Made by a program: the position numbers and the translations under genes. The notes under the pieces are model-generated. The model saw nothing but the letters and a program-made list of their open reading frames with translations. It was not told where the DNA came from and did not search any database. From NCBI GenBank assembly GCA_965197885.1, contig OZ240231.1, forward strand, positions 124,001-188,000: 64,000 nt of DNA. The letters are read 5' to 3'. The first letter of the stretch is position 1, and every line of letters starts with the position of its first letter. Of this stretch, positions 42,700 to 51,288 are shown in pieces. This DNA is from Nemesobacter sp965197885. GTDB lineage: Bacteria > Desulfobacterota_D > UBA1144 > Nemesobacterales > Nemesobacteraceae.

Positions 42700-43809
42700 T
42701 TATCTTTTATGATCGGTTTCCAGTTTGTTTTCAAGGTGCTGTGAATATCTTGCCATCCCAAAACAGGAGATAAAAAAGAATATTGCCACGAACAGATAAA
42801 CCTCGGTGGAGAGCCCCGTCCACCTTGTATCTGCGAGAGACGCCCTGCCTATTCCAAGCGGATCCAGAAGTCCGATAATAATTACCAGTGTCGTATCCTT
42901 GTATAGTCCGATAAAAGTATTCACTATGCCGGGTATGGAAATCTTCATCGCCTGGGGCAATACGATCAGCCTCATGGCGGACCAGTAGTTAAGCCCCATT
43001 GAATCCGCGGCTTCGAACTGTCCTTTCGGTATTGCCTGCAGACCTCCACGGATAACTTCCGCCATGTATGCCGACGCGAAAAGGGTAACCATAATCAGTA
43101 CGCGCAGCAGAAGATCGAAAGTCACTCCTGGAGGGAGGAAATAATTAAGCATCGTTGAAGCTACGAACAGAAGAGTAATCAACGGTACTCCGCGGATAAA
43201 CTCAATGAAGCCTATTGAAAATATCTGGATGGCGGGGAGCTTCGACTGACGACCCAGAGCCAGCAGAATCCCGATCGGTAATGAAAACCCGATGCCGGTT
43301 ATCCCGATGACCAAGGTAAGCATGAAACCGCCGAACTGGTCGGTTTCGACAGGTGTAAGACCTAGTCCTCCGACCAGAAGCCATGCGGTGACGAATGGGA
43401 AGGCGACCGCGATATGAAGAGCGTATTTGCGATAAGGTGCTTTTTCAAAGAGTATCGGAAAGAGAGTGAAAATAAGCAGGACAAGTGAAAGATTCACCCG
43501 CCAGCGCTCAGCGACTGGGTAAAAACCATAGGTGAACAGGTTAAGACGTTCACCGATAACTGCCCAGCACGCACCGCCAGCCTTGGCGCTGCATTCATCT
43601 CTGCTTCCCCCGGTAAATGCCGCGTCAAGAAACAGCCAGTCCACAAGCGCGGGAACGGTTTCAATCAGGAACCAGAACGTCAGAAGCGTTAAGACTATGT
43701 TTGTGAGACTTGAGAAAAAATTTTTTCTTGTCCAGGCGTAGATTCCTATTACGTTACGAGGCGGCGGAAGATCGGGGTGTTCTCCAACTCTGTAGTTTTT
43801 TTGGTTTAT
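42700..43809 (-). CDS. aapM: Amino acid ABC transporter permease AapM, no canonical start codon
   Basis: Inner-membrane permease. It has the ABC loop EAADSMGLNYWSAMRLIVLPQA and typical AapM segments. The first standard start codon is GTG 43644, inside the first family-conserved stretch, yet the frame upstream clearly encodes AapM-like sequence (LPPPRNVIGIYAWTRKNFF, then a membrane helix LTLLTFWFLIETVPALVDW). That frame runs back to the TAG stop of aapQ (43824-43822) with no ATG, GTG or TTG. AGGAG at 43823-43819 lies nine bases before ATA 43809, the likeliest start (369 residues). TAG readthrough from aapQ, which is in the same frame, is the other option. Confidence 0.85.
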   Translation of the reverse strand: MNQKNYRVGEHPDLPPPRNVIGIYAWTRKNFFSSLTNIVLTLLTFWFLIETVPALVDWLFLDAAFTGGSRDECSAKAGGACWAVIGERLNLFTYGFYPVAERWRVNLSLVLLIFTLFPILFEKAPYRKYALHIAVAFPFVTAWLLVGGLGLTPVETDQFGGFMLTLVIGITGIGFSLPIGILLALGRQSKLPAIQIFSIGFIEFIRGVPLITLLFVASTMLNYFLPPGVTFDLLLRVLIMVTLFASAYMAEVIRGGLQAIPKGQFEAADSMGLNYWSAMRLIVLPQAMKISIPGIVNTFIGLYKDTTLVIIIGLLDPLGIGRASLADTRWTGLSTEVYLFVAIFFFISCFGMARYSQHLENKLETDHKR

Positions 43810-43821
43810 AACTATTTTCTC

Positions 43822-44997
43822 CTAACGTTCAACCAGCCTGATTCGTTTGTTGTAGATGTTCATCGCGAAGGATATTAGCAGGGATAATGAGAGATACAGC
43901 AACAGCACGATAATCATGCATTCCATTTCCCTGCCCGTCTGGTTAAGCGTAATGCCGCCGATGGTGGCGACTATATCCATGTAGCCGATCGCGATGGCCA
44001 GAGATGAATTCTTGGCAAGGTTAAGATATTGCGAGGTAAGCGGTGGTACTATCACCCTCAGCGCCTGGGGAATCACGACCAGATTAAGCGTTCTGCCGTG
44101 GTTTATCCCAAGGGCCAGGGACGCTTCGGTCTGCCCGTAATTGACGGAGATGATGCCGGCCCTTACTATCTCGGCGATAAACGCGGCTGTATACAGGGAA
44201 AGTGCAATCCAAAGTGCGGTGAATTCAGGCCTGACCACCATACCTCCGCTAAAGTTAAATCTCGTCAGCGCGGGTATCTCAAACGTGATCGGACCACCTA
44301 TCAGAAAATAGGAGATAAACGGAATTCCCAGCACGGCCCCCAGCGATATCCAGAACACCGGGTAGTGCTCTCCCGTTTTTCTCTGTATATCCGCCGCATA
44401 TCTGCGGAACCATATTGTGAAAACAATTCCCGCGGCGAACAGGCCCAGAATCACCAGAAACAGAGGTTCAAAAATCGGTTTGGGAAGAAAAAAGCCGCGA
44501 TTAGTCAGAAACGCGATATCGCCGAGACTTTGCGCCTCTCCGGGCACGGGAAGCGTATTAACCATGATCCCGTATACAAGGAGTATGTGGAGCAGTACGG
44601 GTACATTCCTTACGTAATCAATATAGATGTGGGCAAGCTTGCTTGCCAGCAGGTTTTTCGACAGCCGCAGAACGCCCAGCGAGAATCCAAGAACCGTTGC
44701 CAGAACTATGCCGCTTACCGCCACCAGAAGGGTATTTAGAATTCCCACCAGCATTGCGCGGAAGTGAGTGGAACGGGACGTGTATTCTATTAGATGCTGA
44801 TTTATATCATAGCTTGCGGGCTCCTGCAGATAGCCGAAACTAAACCCTTTGCCTATTGCTTCAAGGTTGACAATGGCATTTCTTACTAGGTAGGTGAACA
44901 AGCCGAAGATCAGCACGACTGCGAAGATCTGAATAATAACGGATCGGGAATGCTCATCCCTCCACAATCGAGACAGAGAAGCTTTTGGATCCATCAC
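43822..44997 (-). CDS. aapQ: Amino acid ABC transporter permease AapQ
   Basis: Inner-membrane permease of the Aap importer, partner of AapM. The 391 residues include several membrane helices, the family segment ASKLAHIYIDYVRNVPVLLHILL, and the ATPase-contacting loop EASLALGINHGRTLNLVVIPQALRV. The C-terminus ends NKRIRLVER before TAG. It follows aapJ by 48 bases on the minus strand, giving the usual J-Q-M-P order. Its stop codon lies within the ribosome site for aapM and in the same frame. Confidence 0.93.
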   Translation of the reverse strand: MMDPKASLSRLWRDEHSRSVIIQIFAVVLIFGLFTYLVRNAIVNLEAIGKGFSFGYLQEPASYDINQHLIEYTSRSTHFRAMLVGILNTLLVAVSGIVLATVLGFSLGVLRLSKNLLASKLAHIYIDYVRNVPVLLHILLVYGIMVNTLPVPGEAQSLGDIAFLTNRGFFLPKPIFEPLFLVILGLFAAGIVFTIWFRRYAADIQRKTGEHYPVFWISLGAVLGIPFISYFLIGGPITFEIPALTRFNFSGGMVVRPEFTALWIALSLYTAAFIAEIVRAGIISVNYGQTEASLALGINHGRTLNLVVIPQALRVIVPPLTSQYLNLAKNSSLAIAIGYMDIVATIGGITLNQTGREMECMIIVLLLYLSLSLLISFAMNIYNKRIRLVER

Positions 44998-45045
44998 ATT
45001 CGTGCTGCGGCTTCGGATTGAATCATTATTGACGTTTACTCACGA

Positions 45046-46065
45046 TCAGCGAACAGGCGCTGCGTACAAAATTCCCCCTGCTTTCCAGGAAGCGTTAAGC
45101 CCCCTTTCAAGCGCTAGAGGAGTCTTAGGCCCCAGATGCCTTTCGAATATTTCCCCGTAGTTGCCTACGGCTGAAATTGCGTTAACGGCCCACTTCTTGT
45201 CAAGACCGAGCATTTCGCCCATGCTGCCTTCGGTGCCTAGAAAACGGTTCATACCCGGATTATTTCCAGACTTCTTAGCGAGTTCCTTGACGTTTTTCTG
45301 GGTGATGCCCATCTCTTCTGCGATAATCAGCGCGTTAACCACCCACTTTCCGATATCAGCCCAACGGTCATCGCCGTGGCGCACCGCGCCGCCCAGGGGT
45401 TCTTTTGAAATGATTTCGGGAAGAATCGCATGCTCTGAAGGATTTTTCAGCGCCGCTCGCGTAGAGGCTAAAGCCGATGCGTCGGTTGTGTACACGTCGC
45501 ATCTTTTGCTTTCATATGCGACGATGCTTTCTTCATTGGTTTCGGTATTGACAGGCTCGTACTTCATTTTGTTGGCTCTGAAGTAATCCGCCAGGTTAAG
45601 TTCCGTGGTGGTGCCGGTCTGGATGCACACTGAAGCCCCGGCCAGTTGTGTTGCTGATGTTACCCCAAGACTTTTGCGAATTAAAAAGCCCTGACCATCA
45701 TAGTAGTTAACGGGCAGGAAGGTCAGTTTCAGGTCAGCGTCACGACTCAGCGTTTCAGTGGTGTTGCGGAACAGTATGTCGCCTTCGCCAGCATTTAGCT
45801 GGGTAAACCGCGTTTTATTCGTAGTCGGTACAAATTTCACCTTGTCACCGCTTCCGAGCACGGCGGCTGCCACGGCGCGGCAGAAATCAACATCGAAACC
45901 TTGCCAGTTGCCTTTTTCATCCGGTGCGGCGAATCCTGCCAAGCCCGACGAGACGATGCAGTTGACCTTTCCTCGAGCTTTCACTTCTTCAAGCGTGCCC
46001 GCCTCTGCCATGACCGTGGATAAAAACAGTACGGCAATAACTGCCAGAAATTTAATTACTCTCAT
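45046..46065 (-). CDS. aapJ: General L-amino acid-binding periplasmic protein, first copy
   Basis: Solute-binding protein at the head of the aapJQMP operon. ATG 46065 is preceded by AGGAGG at good spacing; the frame extends upstream to 46149 but without a signal. The signal peptide VIKFLAVIAVLFLSTVMAEAG is followed by the same motifs as the copy at 40785 (GKVNCIVSSGLAGF, GDILFRNTTETLSRD, KRCDVYTTDASALASTR). It has 339 residues. Differences between copies cluster around CIQTGTTTELNLADYF and YEPVNTETNEES, near the ligand cleft, so specificity may differ. Confidence 0.93.
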   Translation of the reverse strand: MRVIKFLAVIAVLFLSTVMAEAGTLEEVKARGKVNCIVSSGLAGFAAPDEKGNWQGFDVDFCRAVAAAVLGSGDKVKFVPTTNKTRFTQLNAGEGDILFRNTTETLSRDADLKLTFLPVNYYDGQGFLIRKSLGVTSATQLAGASVCIQTGTTTELNLADYFRANKMKYEPVNTETNEESIVAYESKRCDVYTTDASALASTRAALKNPSEHAILPEIISKEPLGGAVRHGDDRWADIGKWVVNALIIAEEMGITQKNVKELAKKSGNNPGMNRFLGTEGSMGEMLGLDKKWAVNAISAVGNYGEIFERHLGPKTPLALERGLNASWKAGGILYAAPVR

Positions 46066-46336
46066 ACCTGAACCTCCTTGGGATAGAACGTTTTTGAACT
46101 GGTGGCGTAAGCAGCCACAAGAAACCACCTTCCTCAATTTAAAATACAATCATATTTTCAGGTGTTTTGCAATTAGGAATATATAAGTACAGAACGAGAG
46201 ATTTTTGCGAACTCAGAAATGAAGACAGAAGCGGCGCAGGTAAGTTGTTCGGACACATAAAGAACCGGTTGCGCGGGGCGTCCGGGGTCTTTGACAAACG
46301 AGAGATGGGATTTCAAAAGCGGAGAAAGGAAGGAGG

Positions 46337-47872
46337 TTATTCGTTTTTGTCCGTTATTCTCATGAAAAGATTTTCCCCCTTCTTCACGATTGTTCCCGAT
46401 TTCGTTTTTCCCCATTCTGTGTCTTCGGCACTTACTTCGAAAGATAAACCAATTTTCGCTCGGATCTCACGGGCGGTTTCCGGCAGAAACGGGTAGATGA
46501 GAAGTGAGATTGCCCTGATGCTCTCGGCAAGTGTCCAGAGTACCGTTTCGAGTCGTTCGCCCTGTTCTTCCTGCTTTGCGAGTTTCCACGGCGCCGTGTT
46601 ATCAACGTACCTGTTTACAAGCGCTATGAATTCCCATATGCGGGAAAGAGCTCTGTTAAAAGCGAGTCCTTCAAGATCAGAGTGGACTTGTCTCGCCGTT
46701 TCGTGGTAGAAATCCTCTATCTCTTTTTCACTTTCCGACGGATCTGTGGGATTCGGGATTACCCCTTCAAGATATCGCTCTATCATCCCAAGCGAACGGC
46801 TCACAAGATTTCCAAGCCCGTTCACAAGTTCTCCGTTTACGCGGCTTACAAGCGATCTTCTCGAGTAGTCCCCGTCTTGTCCGAAAGGTATTTCACGAAG
46901 CAGAAAGTAGCGGAAAATCTCTGAGTTAAACTCCTCCACCACTTGGTAGGGGTCGACCACGTTTCCAAGGGATTTCGACATTTTCTCTCCCTCGACAGTC
47001 CACCACCCGTGTGCGAAAACGGTTTTCGGCAGCGGGAGCCCAGCCGACATCAAAAACGCGGGCCAGTAGACCGCGTGGAACCTGAGTATGTCTTTTCCCA
47101 CAAGATGTATGTCAGCCGGCCAGAACGCCTCGAAATCCCCGGTTTCCTCTGGGAATCCCAGGGACGTCAGGTAATTCGTTAGAGCGTCAAACCAGACGTA
47201 GACAACATGTCCCTCGGCACTGGGAACCGGAATTCCCCATGAGAAATTCGTCCTGCTTACGCTCAGGTCACGAAGCCCTCCCTCGACAAAACTTATAACC
47301 TCGTTTCTTCTGTAATCAGGTTTTATGAACTCGGGGTGTTCGCTGTAGTGACGCAGAAGGGGCTCCTGGTATTTCGAGAGCCTGAAGAAATAGCTTTGTT
47401 CCTTTATTTTTTCCAGGCGAGGGCGGCTTTCTTCAGGAAGTTTCATTATCTCTTCAACCTGGGTTTCGGTTATGAAAGCCTCGTTTCTTACGTCGTACCA
47501 CCCCTCGTACTCGTCAAGGTATATATCCCCGTTTTTCTCTACGAGCCTCCATATCTCGGAGACCGCCTCGTGGTGGCGCGGCTCCGTGGTTCTTATGAAG
47601 TCGGTGTTCGAGATCCCCAGAACTTTCCACAGGTCCTGGAACTTTACTACCACCCTGTCGGCGAGTTCTATGGGAGCTTCTCCGCTTGTCTGGGCGGTCT
47701 GCTCTATTTTTCTTCCATGCTCATCGGTTCCCGTTAGGAAGTAGACTTCGTATCCTGAGGCGGCCTTGTGTCTCGCGATCGTATCGGCCGCTATGGTTGT
47801 GTAGGCGTGGCCGATGTGCGGCACGTCGTTTACATAGTAGATGGGCGTTGTTACGTAGAACTGCTTTTTCAT
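46337..47872 (-). CDS. metG: Methionyl-tRNA synthetase
   Basis: Charges tRNA-Met. The 511 residues contain TTPIYYVNDVPHIGHAYTT (HIGH motif), FLTGTDEHG, the WFDALTNYL region and GEKMSKSLGN (KMSKS motif). The knuckle in the connective peptide (GWYDVRNEAFI) lacks the zinc-binding Cys pairs, so it is a zinc-free type. There is no C-terminal tRNA-binding EMAP/CsaA-like domain. It ends with a short charged tail (MRITDKNE). Confidence 0.95.
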   Translation of the reverse strand: MKKQFYVTTPIYYVNDVPHIGHAYTTIAADTIARHKAASGYEVYFLTGTDEHGRKIEQTAQTSGEAPIELADRVVVKFQDLWKVLGISNTDFIRTTEPRHHEAVSEIWRLVEKNGDIYLDEYEGWYDVRNEAFITETQVEEIMKLPEESRPRLEKIKEQSYFFRLSKYQEPLLRHYSEHPEFIKPDYRRNEVISFVEGGLRDLSVSRTNFSWGIPVPSAEGHVVYVWFDALTNYLTSLGFPEETGDFEAFWPADIHLVGKDILRFHAVYWPAFLMSAGLPLPKTVFAHGWWTVEGEKMSKSLGNVVDPYQVVEEFNSEIFRYFLLREIPFGQDGDYSRRSLVSRVNGELVNGLGNLVSRSLGMIERYLEGVIPNPTDPSESEKEIEDFYHETARQVHSDLEGLAFNRALSRIWEFIALVNRYVDNTAPWKLAKQEEQGERLETVLWTLAESIRAISLLIYPFLPETAREIRAKIGLSFEVSAEDTEWGKTKSGTIVKKGENLFMRITDKNE

Positions 47873-48051
47873 GATTTCTGTTTTCCTGATGAAAGATATC
47901 CGGGTTTCGGATTAATAAAACACAATCAAGCGGTATTTCAATTGTTCGAGGAGTAAAAAGGTTCTGGCTTGGAGCGTATCGGGGCGCCGTGGCAAGAATG
48001 ACTATACCTCGGCGTTGGAAGCGCGCCGGATCTTTTTTCCTCCATCTGGAA

Positions 48052-49098
48052 TCAGATATTGTTGATTGTGGCTTCGGCAGATTCGAGCTGTTCCATGATC
48101 CATCCGAAATCAGGGATGTCGCCGAAGATCATTCTCCCCATTTCCGCGTAGTCCCGTTCAATCACCACGCGCGGTTCCGCTTGGGGAACAAGCCTGAGCG
48201 ATCCTGGAACAGCTTCTTCAAGCCGCTTCCATGCCTGCCGGAATGCTATGGTGTTGTGGGCGCGGACTTCGTCAAGAAGTGCGATGTCTGACAGGGCGGA
48301 CCTGCCGGTTTCGGTCGCCGTGATCATGGCGACGTCGTAGTAATGGCGCGAAATGCGCTGCTTTTCAGTCGGCAGGCGTCCCGCGTCCCTGTAGCCGCAA
48401 TGTACGCCGTGGAGGATAAGCAGCTTGTCCAGGTAGGTTCGTTCAGGAGTAATGACCGTGATGTTTTCGGCATCAAACGACCAGGCGGGCAGTTCATCGG
48501 CGATATAGGGAACTACGGCGCGGATCAGCCTAGGTTCCAGTGCCGACCTCGCTCCCGCCTCGATTTTTACCCGCGGTACCACATAGTCATCATCGCCGCG
48601 GGGATAAAGCGAGGGATATTCGACAAGGAGAGTCTGGCGATCCGGGTCGCCTGAATCCGGATATACTCGGCACCCTTCCCCTGCGACCTCGTCAACCAGT
48701 ATCGTCAGGTCTCTTTTCAGATCCGTGAGAATATAGTCGCCACACGCCGCCCTGAGTTCTTCGAATAAGGCTTTTCGTTTCTTGTTTGAAAGATTCTCCG
48801 CGACGGTTGGGTCCCGCTCCCCCTCAAATCCGAGGTCCTCGCGATAGACGACTATGTCTATATCCTCCGAGAAACGATGGACGAGCCCGAACGCCTTGGA
48901 CAGGGATGTTCCGCCCTTGAAAAGCAGTTTCGGATGTCCCTCGGGCAGACCGTTATAGAGTGCGTCAAGAACAAGGCAGACCCAAAAGTCTTTTTCCACA
49001 TACCTGGGTAGCGTGCGGAGGCGTCTCGCCGCCTCCGTAAATACCTCTATTCTGTCTTGTTCCCCGAAATTCAGAAAGGATTTGAAGGTTCTATTCAT
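48052..49098 (-). CDS. AbiEii-type nucleotidyltransferase toxin
   Basis: Toxin of a type IV-like abortive-infection toxin-antitoxin pair. The 348 residues carry the nucleotidyltransferase signature LLFKGGTSLSKAFG followed by FSEDIDIVVY with the catalytic acidic pair, and a later VPRVKIEAGAR and TYLDKLLILHG. This fold transfers nucleotides to tRNA or other targets in characterised relatives. The start overlaps the stop of the antitoxin gene (49095-49098), the normal order antitoxin then toxin. Confidence 0.88.
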   Translation of the reverse strand: MNRTFKSFLNFGEQDRIEVFTEAARRLRTLPRYVEKDFWVCLVLDALYNGLPEGHPKLLFKGGTSLSKAFGLVHRFSEDIDIVVYREDLGFEGERDPTVAENLSNKKRKALFEELRAACGDYILTDLKRDLTILVDEVAGEGCRVYPDSGDPDRQTLLVEYPSLYPRGDDDYVVPRVKIEAGARSALEPRLIRAVVPYIADELPAWSFDAENITVITPERTYLDKLLILHGVHCGYRDAGRLPTEKQRISRHYYDVAMITATETGRSALSDIALLDEVRAHNTIAFRQAWKRLEEAVPGSLRLVPQAEPRVVIERDYAEMGRMIFGDIPDFGWIMEQLESAEATINNI

Positions 49099-49715
49099 GA
49101 TTCAACTCTTTGATCGCTTGTTACCTTGTTCACAATTGACCGCATCCATGCCGGCAGATAGCGGATGTTTCTTGACAGGTCAAGTTTTACGTAGTCGGGA
49201 AGAGTGCGCTTCAGAACCGGAACCACATCGGGGTCCGTGCCAGCGTAGGGACCGAGCCATCGAAGCGCTTGAACCACGCGGGCTCCAGGTTTGCCCGCCC
49301 ACCGCATGACGCTCGGAGGCGCGTGGCGGAAGCGGACCGTAAATCCGTCAATTGTGACTGTTCTTGAGGAACCATCCGTCTCATAGATGGCTTTTGCCGC
49401 TACCGCGTTGGTTAAACCAAGCAGGTTTGCGGAATCCAGACTGTCGGGCAGTATCCTGGCGTCATCACGTCTTACGACCGCTGCGATTGCGGAATACAGA
49501 TCAACCGGCGCGACACGTTTTAGCAGGTTGCTGATCCTGGGTACATCGTACAGGCCGCGGCCGACCCTGCGTAGCCGACCGGCTTTGACCAGACGCGACA
49601 ATGCCTGATCGACTGCCGCGCGGCTCCCCAAATCTACAAAGTCCTTCGGCGTGGATACCCATCCTGTTTTCCGCCTTGAGATTTTCTTCATTATCTTGTC
49701 CGCAATTCCAGCCAC
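49095..49715 (-). CDS. AbiEi-type antitoxin/transcriptional regulator
   Basis: A 206-residue partner of the toxin at 48052. The N-terminus is a winged-helix domain (STPKDFVDLGSRAAVDQALSRLVKAGRLRRVGRGLYDVP), followed by the AbiEi/DUF6088-type domain (RFRHAPPSVM, RVVQALRWLG). Such proteins neutralise the toxin and repress their own operon. GTG 49715 has AGGAG nine bases upstream. The promoter region holds a 34-bp direct repeat. Confidence 0.82.
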   Translation of the reverse strand: MAGIADKIMKKISRRKTGWVSTPKDFVDLGSRAAVDQALSRLVKAGRLRRVGRGLYDVPRISNLLKRVAPVDLYSAIAAVVRRDDARILPDSLDSANLLGLTNAVAAKAIYETDGSSRTVTIDGFTVRFRHAPPSVMRWAGKPGARVVQALRWLGPYAGTDPDVVPVLKRTLPDYVKLDLSRNIRYLPAWMRSIVNKVTSDQRVES

Positions 49716-49747
49716 TTTATAACACTCCTTCTGTTTTTTCTGATCTT

Positions 49748-49872
49748 AATATTTGTCAGAAATTTATAGTATTTTTCTTACGCTGTCAATAGTGCTGAAC
49801 AAATTCTCGATCACTCCGCTTTAGTCTGTCTTACTCTCAATATTTGTCAGAAATTTATAGTATTTTTCTTAC
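49748..49872. repeat. 34-bp perfect direct repeat in the AbiE operon promoter region
   Basis: Identical 34-bp, AT-rich copies at 49748-49781 and 49839-49872, 91 bp apart. The copy nearer the gene contains the -10 region and its flanks. They are likely operator sites for the AbiEi regulator, though characterised AbiEi operators are inverted repeats. Confidence 0.85.
49763..49789 (-). promoter_or_regulatory. Promoter of the AbiE toxin-antitoxin operon
   Basis: TTGACA (49789-49784) on the minus strand precedes TATAAA (49768-49763) by 15 bp. The spacing is short, and TAAATT two bases further on gives 17 bp. Translation starts at 49715. Confidence 0.5.
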
Positions 49873-49945
49873 ATAAAAAATGGAGTCTGGCAACTTCCAA
49901 ATAGTTTTGCTTCTGGGGTGTAAATTCTCAAGGCATACCGGGGCA

Positions 49946-50149
49946 TCAATCGGAACAACTGTCAAAACGCCGGCGCGGGATGGGCTGAAGCCCGGGTTGA
50001 CTGCCGCCTGACTTGGCAAGCTTCTGTGCGCTTTCCCTTTCTATCAAGGCTTTTAAAGCTTCTTGAACCAGTTTCGATTCTGAGCTAATTCCGGTGATGT
50101 GTCTCGCCCGGTCCAGTAGTTTGTCGTCTATGTTAAGCGTTATTTTCAT
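49946..50149 (-). CDS. VapB-type ribbon-helix-helix antitoxin, no VapC partner
   Basis: A 67-residue protein with the ribbon-helix-helix pattern MKITLNIDDKLLDRARHITG and LVQEALKALIERESAQKLAKSGG, followed by GLQPIPRRR, matching the VapB subfamily that precedes PIN-domain toxins. The 230 bases after its stop encode no PIN protein; they hold the AbiE promoter repeats. It is either a relic or an antitoxin acting in trans. Confidence 0.82.
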   Translation of the reverse strand: MKITLNIDDKLLDRARHITGISSESKLVQEALKALIERESAQKLAKSGGSQPGLQPIPRRRFDSCSD

Positions 50150-50241
50150 CCTTGATGCTCCGTATCCGGTATTTGGTCATATCTTACATAAATTGATGAA
50201 AGAATTTTCTATGTTAGCAACCTCCAGGTGGATTGAGTTTG

Positions 50242-51237
50242 CTACCGGGACAGTCTCAGCAGAAGGTTTTCAAGAGAAACCTCGACATTCGCGTTATTCT
50301 CCGAAATCCTTGCCATTGTTTCCTCAAGAGCGGTGAATTTGCCCAGAAGTTCGGGTATGTCCCTTTTCCCTGAGTATTCGCTTAACTGCTCAAGCAGGTC
50401 GGTATTCACTATCTCTTCTTTTTTCCCGGAAGTCTTGAGAATCACGGAATCCCGAAGCCATGTTGAGAGAATGTCAAAAACCGTTTTCAGATCTTCCGGT
50501 CCCCTCCCCTTTATGTCTTTCTGTATCCTCTCCACGGAATCAAAAAGGGTAAGAGGCTTTTTACTGTCGACGGCCATTACGCAGTCTACGTATTCGGTCC
50601 TTTTGCGAAGGTAGTCCTCATCCGTATTAAGCGCCCTTGAGATACTGCCTCCCGATATCCTCGAGACAAGCTCCGGGTCATTGCCCTCCAGTTTCTCTTT
50701 TTCTAGAAAACTTTTTACCTGCACCGTTTCAAGGGGCTGGAACACAACAGACTGGCATCTCGATCTTATGGTAGGCATGAGCAGGTCCGCAAGCGTTGTT
50801 ATGAGGATTATGACTGAGTTCGGCGGCGGTTCTTCAAGGGTCTTTAGAAACGCGTTCTGAGCGTTGAAGTTCATTCTCTGCGCGTCGTCGATTATGAAGA
50901 CCTTGTAAGGGTTCTCATAGGGCGCCAGGTGAATCAGGCGCTCTATGTCCTGTCTTACGTGATCCACTTTTATCGTCTTCTCGCCCGGATATCCGAACAC
51001 AAGAACGTCGGGGTTAAGCCCTTTTTCGGTCTTCGCGCACGAGAGGCATTCGCAGTCAAGACTCTCCGCTCCGCCCTCGGAGCAGTTTATGAGTTTCGCG
51101 AAACCGATGGCGACCAGTTTTTTCCCCACGCCCTCGGGTCCTGAGAAGAGGTATGCGTGCGAGACCCGGTTTTTCCTGACCGAGTTTCGAAGAAACTCCT
51201 TCTGGGGTTCGTGTCCTATGATTTGTGGAAATCCCAT
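50242..51237 (-). CDS. holB: DNA polymerase III delta' subunit
   Basis: Clamp-loader subunit of the replicative polymerase. The 331 residues open with FPQIIGHEPQKEFLRNSVRKN and a degenerate P-loop SGPEGVGKK, with zinc-binding cysteines in the LDCECLSCAK region. VFIIDDAQRMNFNAQNAFLKTLEEPP and TIRSRCQSVVF follow, all typical of delta'. It lies downstream of the FAD/Fe-S dehydrogenase on the same strand. Confidence 0.93.
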   Translation of the reverse strand: MGFPQIIGHEPQKEFLRNSVRKNRVSHAYLFSGPEGVGKKLVAIGFAKLINCSEGGAESLDCECLSCAKTEKGLNPDVLVFGYPGEKTIKVDHVRQDIERLIHLAPYENPYKVFIIDDAQRMNFNAQNAFLKTLEEPPPNSVIILITTLADLLMPTIRSRCQSVVFQPLETVQVKSFLEKEKLEGNDPELVSRISGGSISRALNTDEDYLRKRTEYVDCVMAVDSKKPLTLFDSVERIQKDIKGRGPEDLKTVFDILSTWLRDSVILKTSGKKEEIVNTDLLEQLSEYSGKRDIPELLGKFTALEETMARISENNANVEVSLENLLLRLSR

Positions 51238-51288
51238 GGGTTCTTATCTTACCGGCAAGCGCGGGTGTCTTCTATTCCCGGGAGGCGG

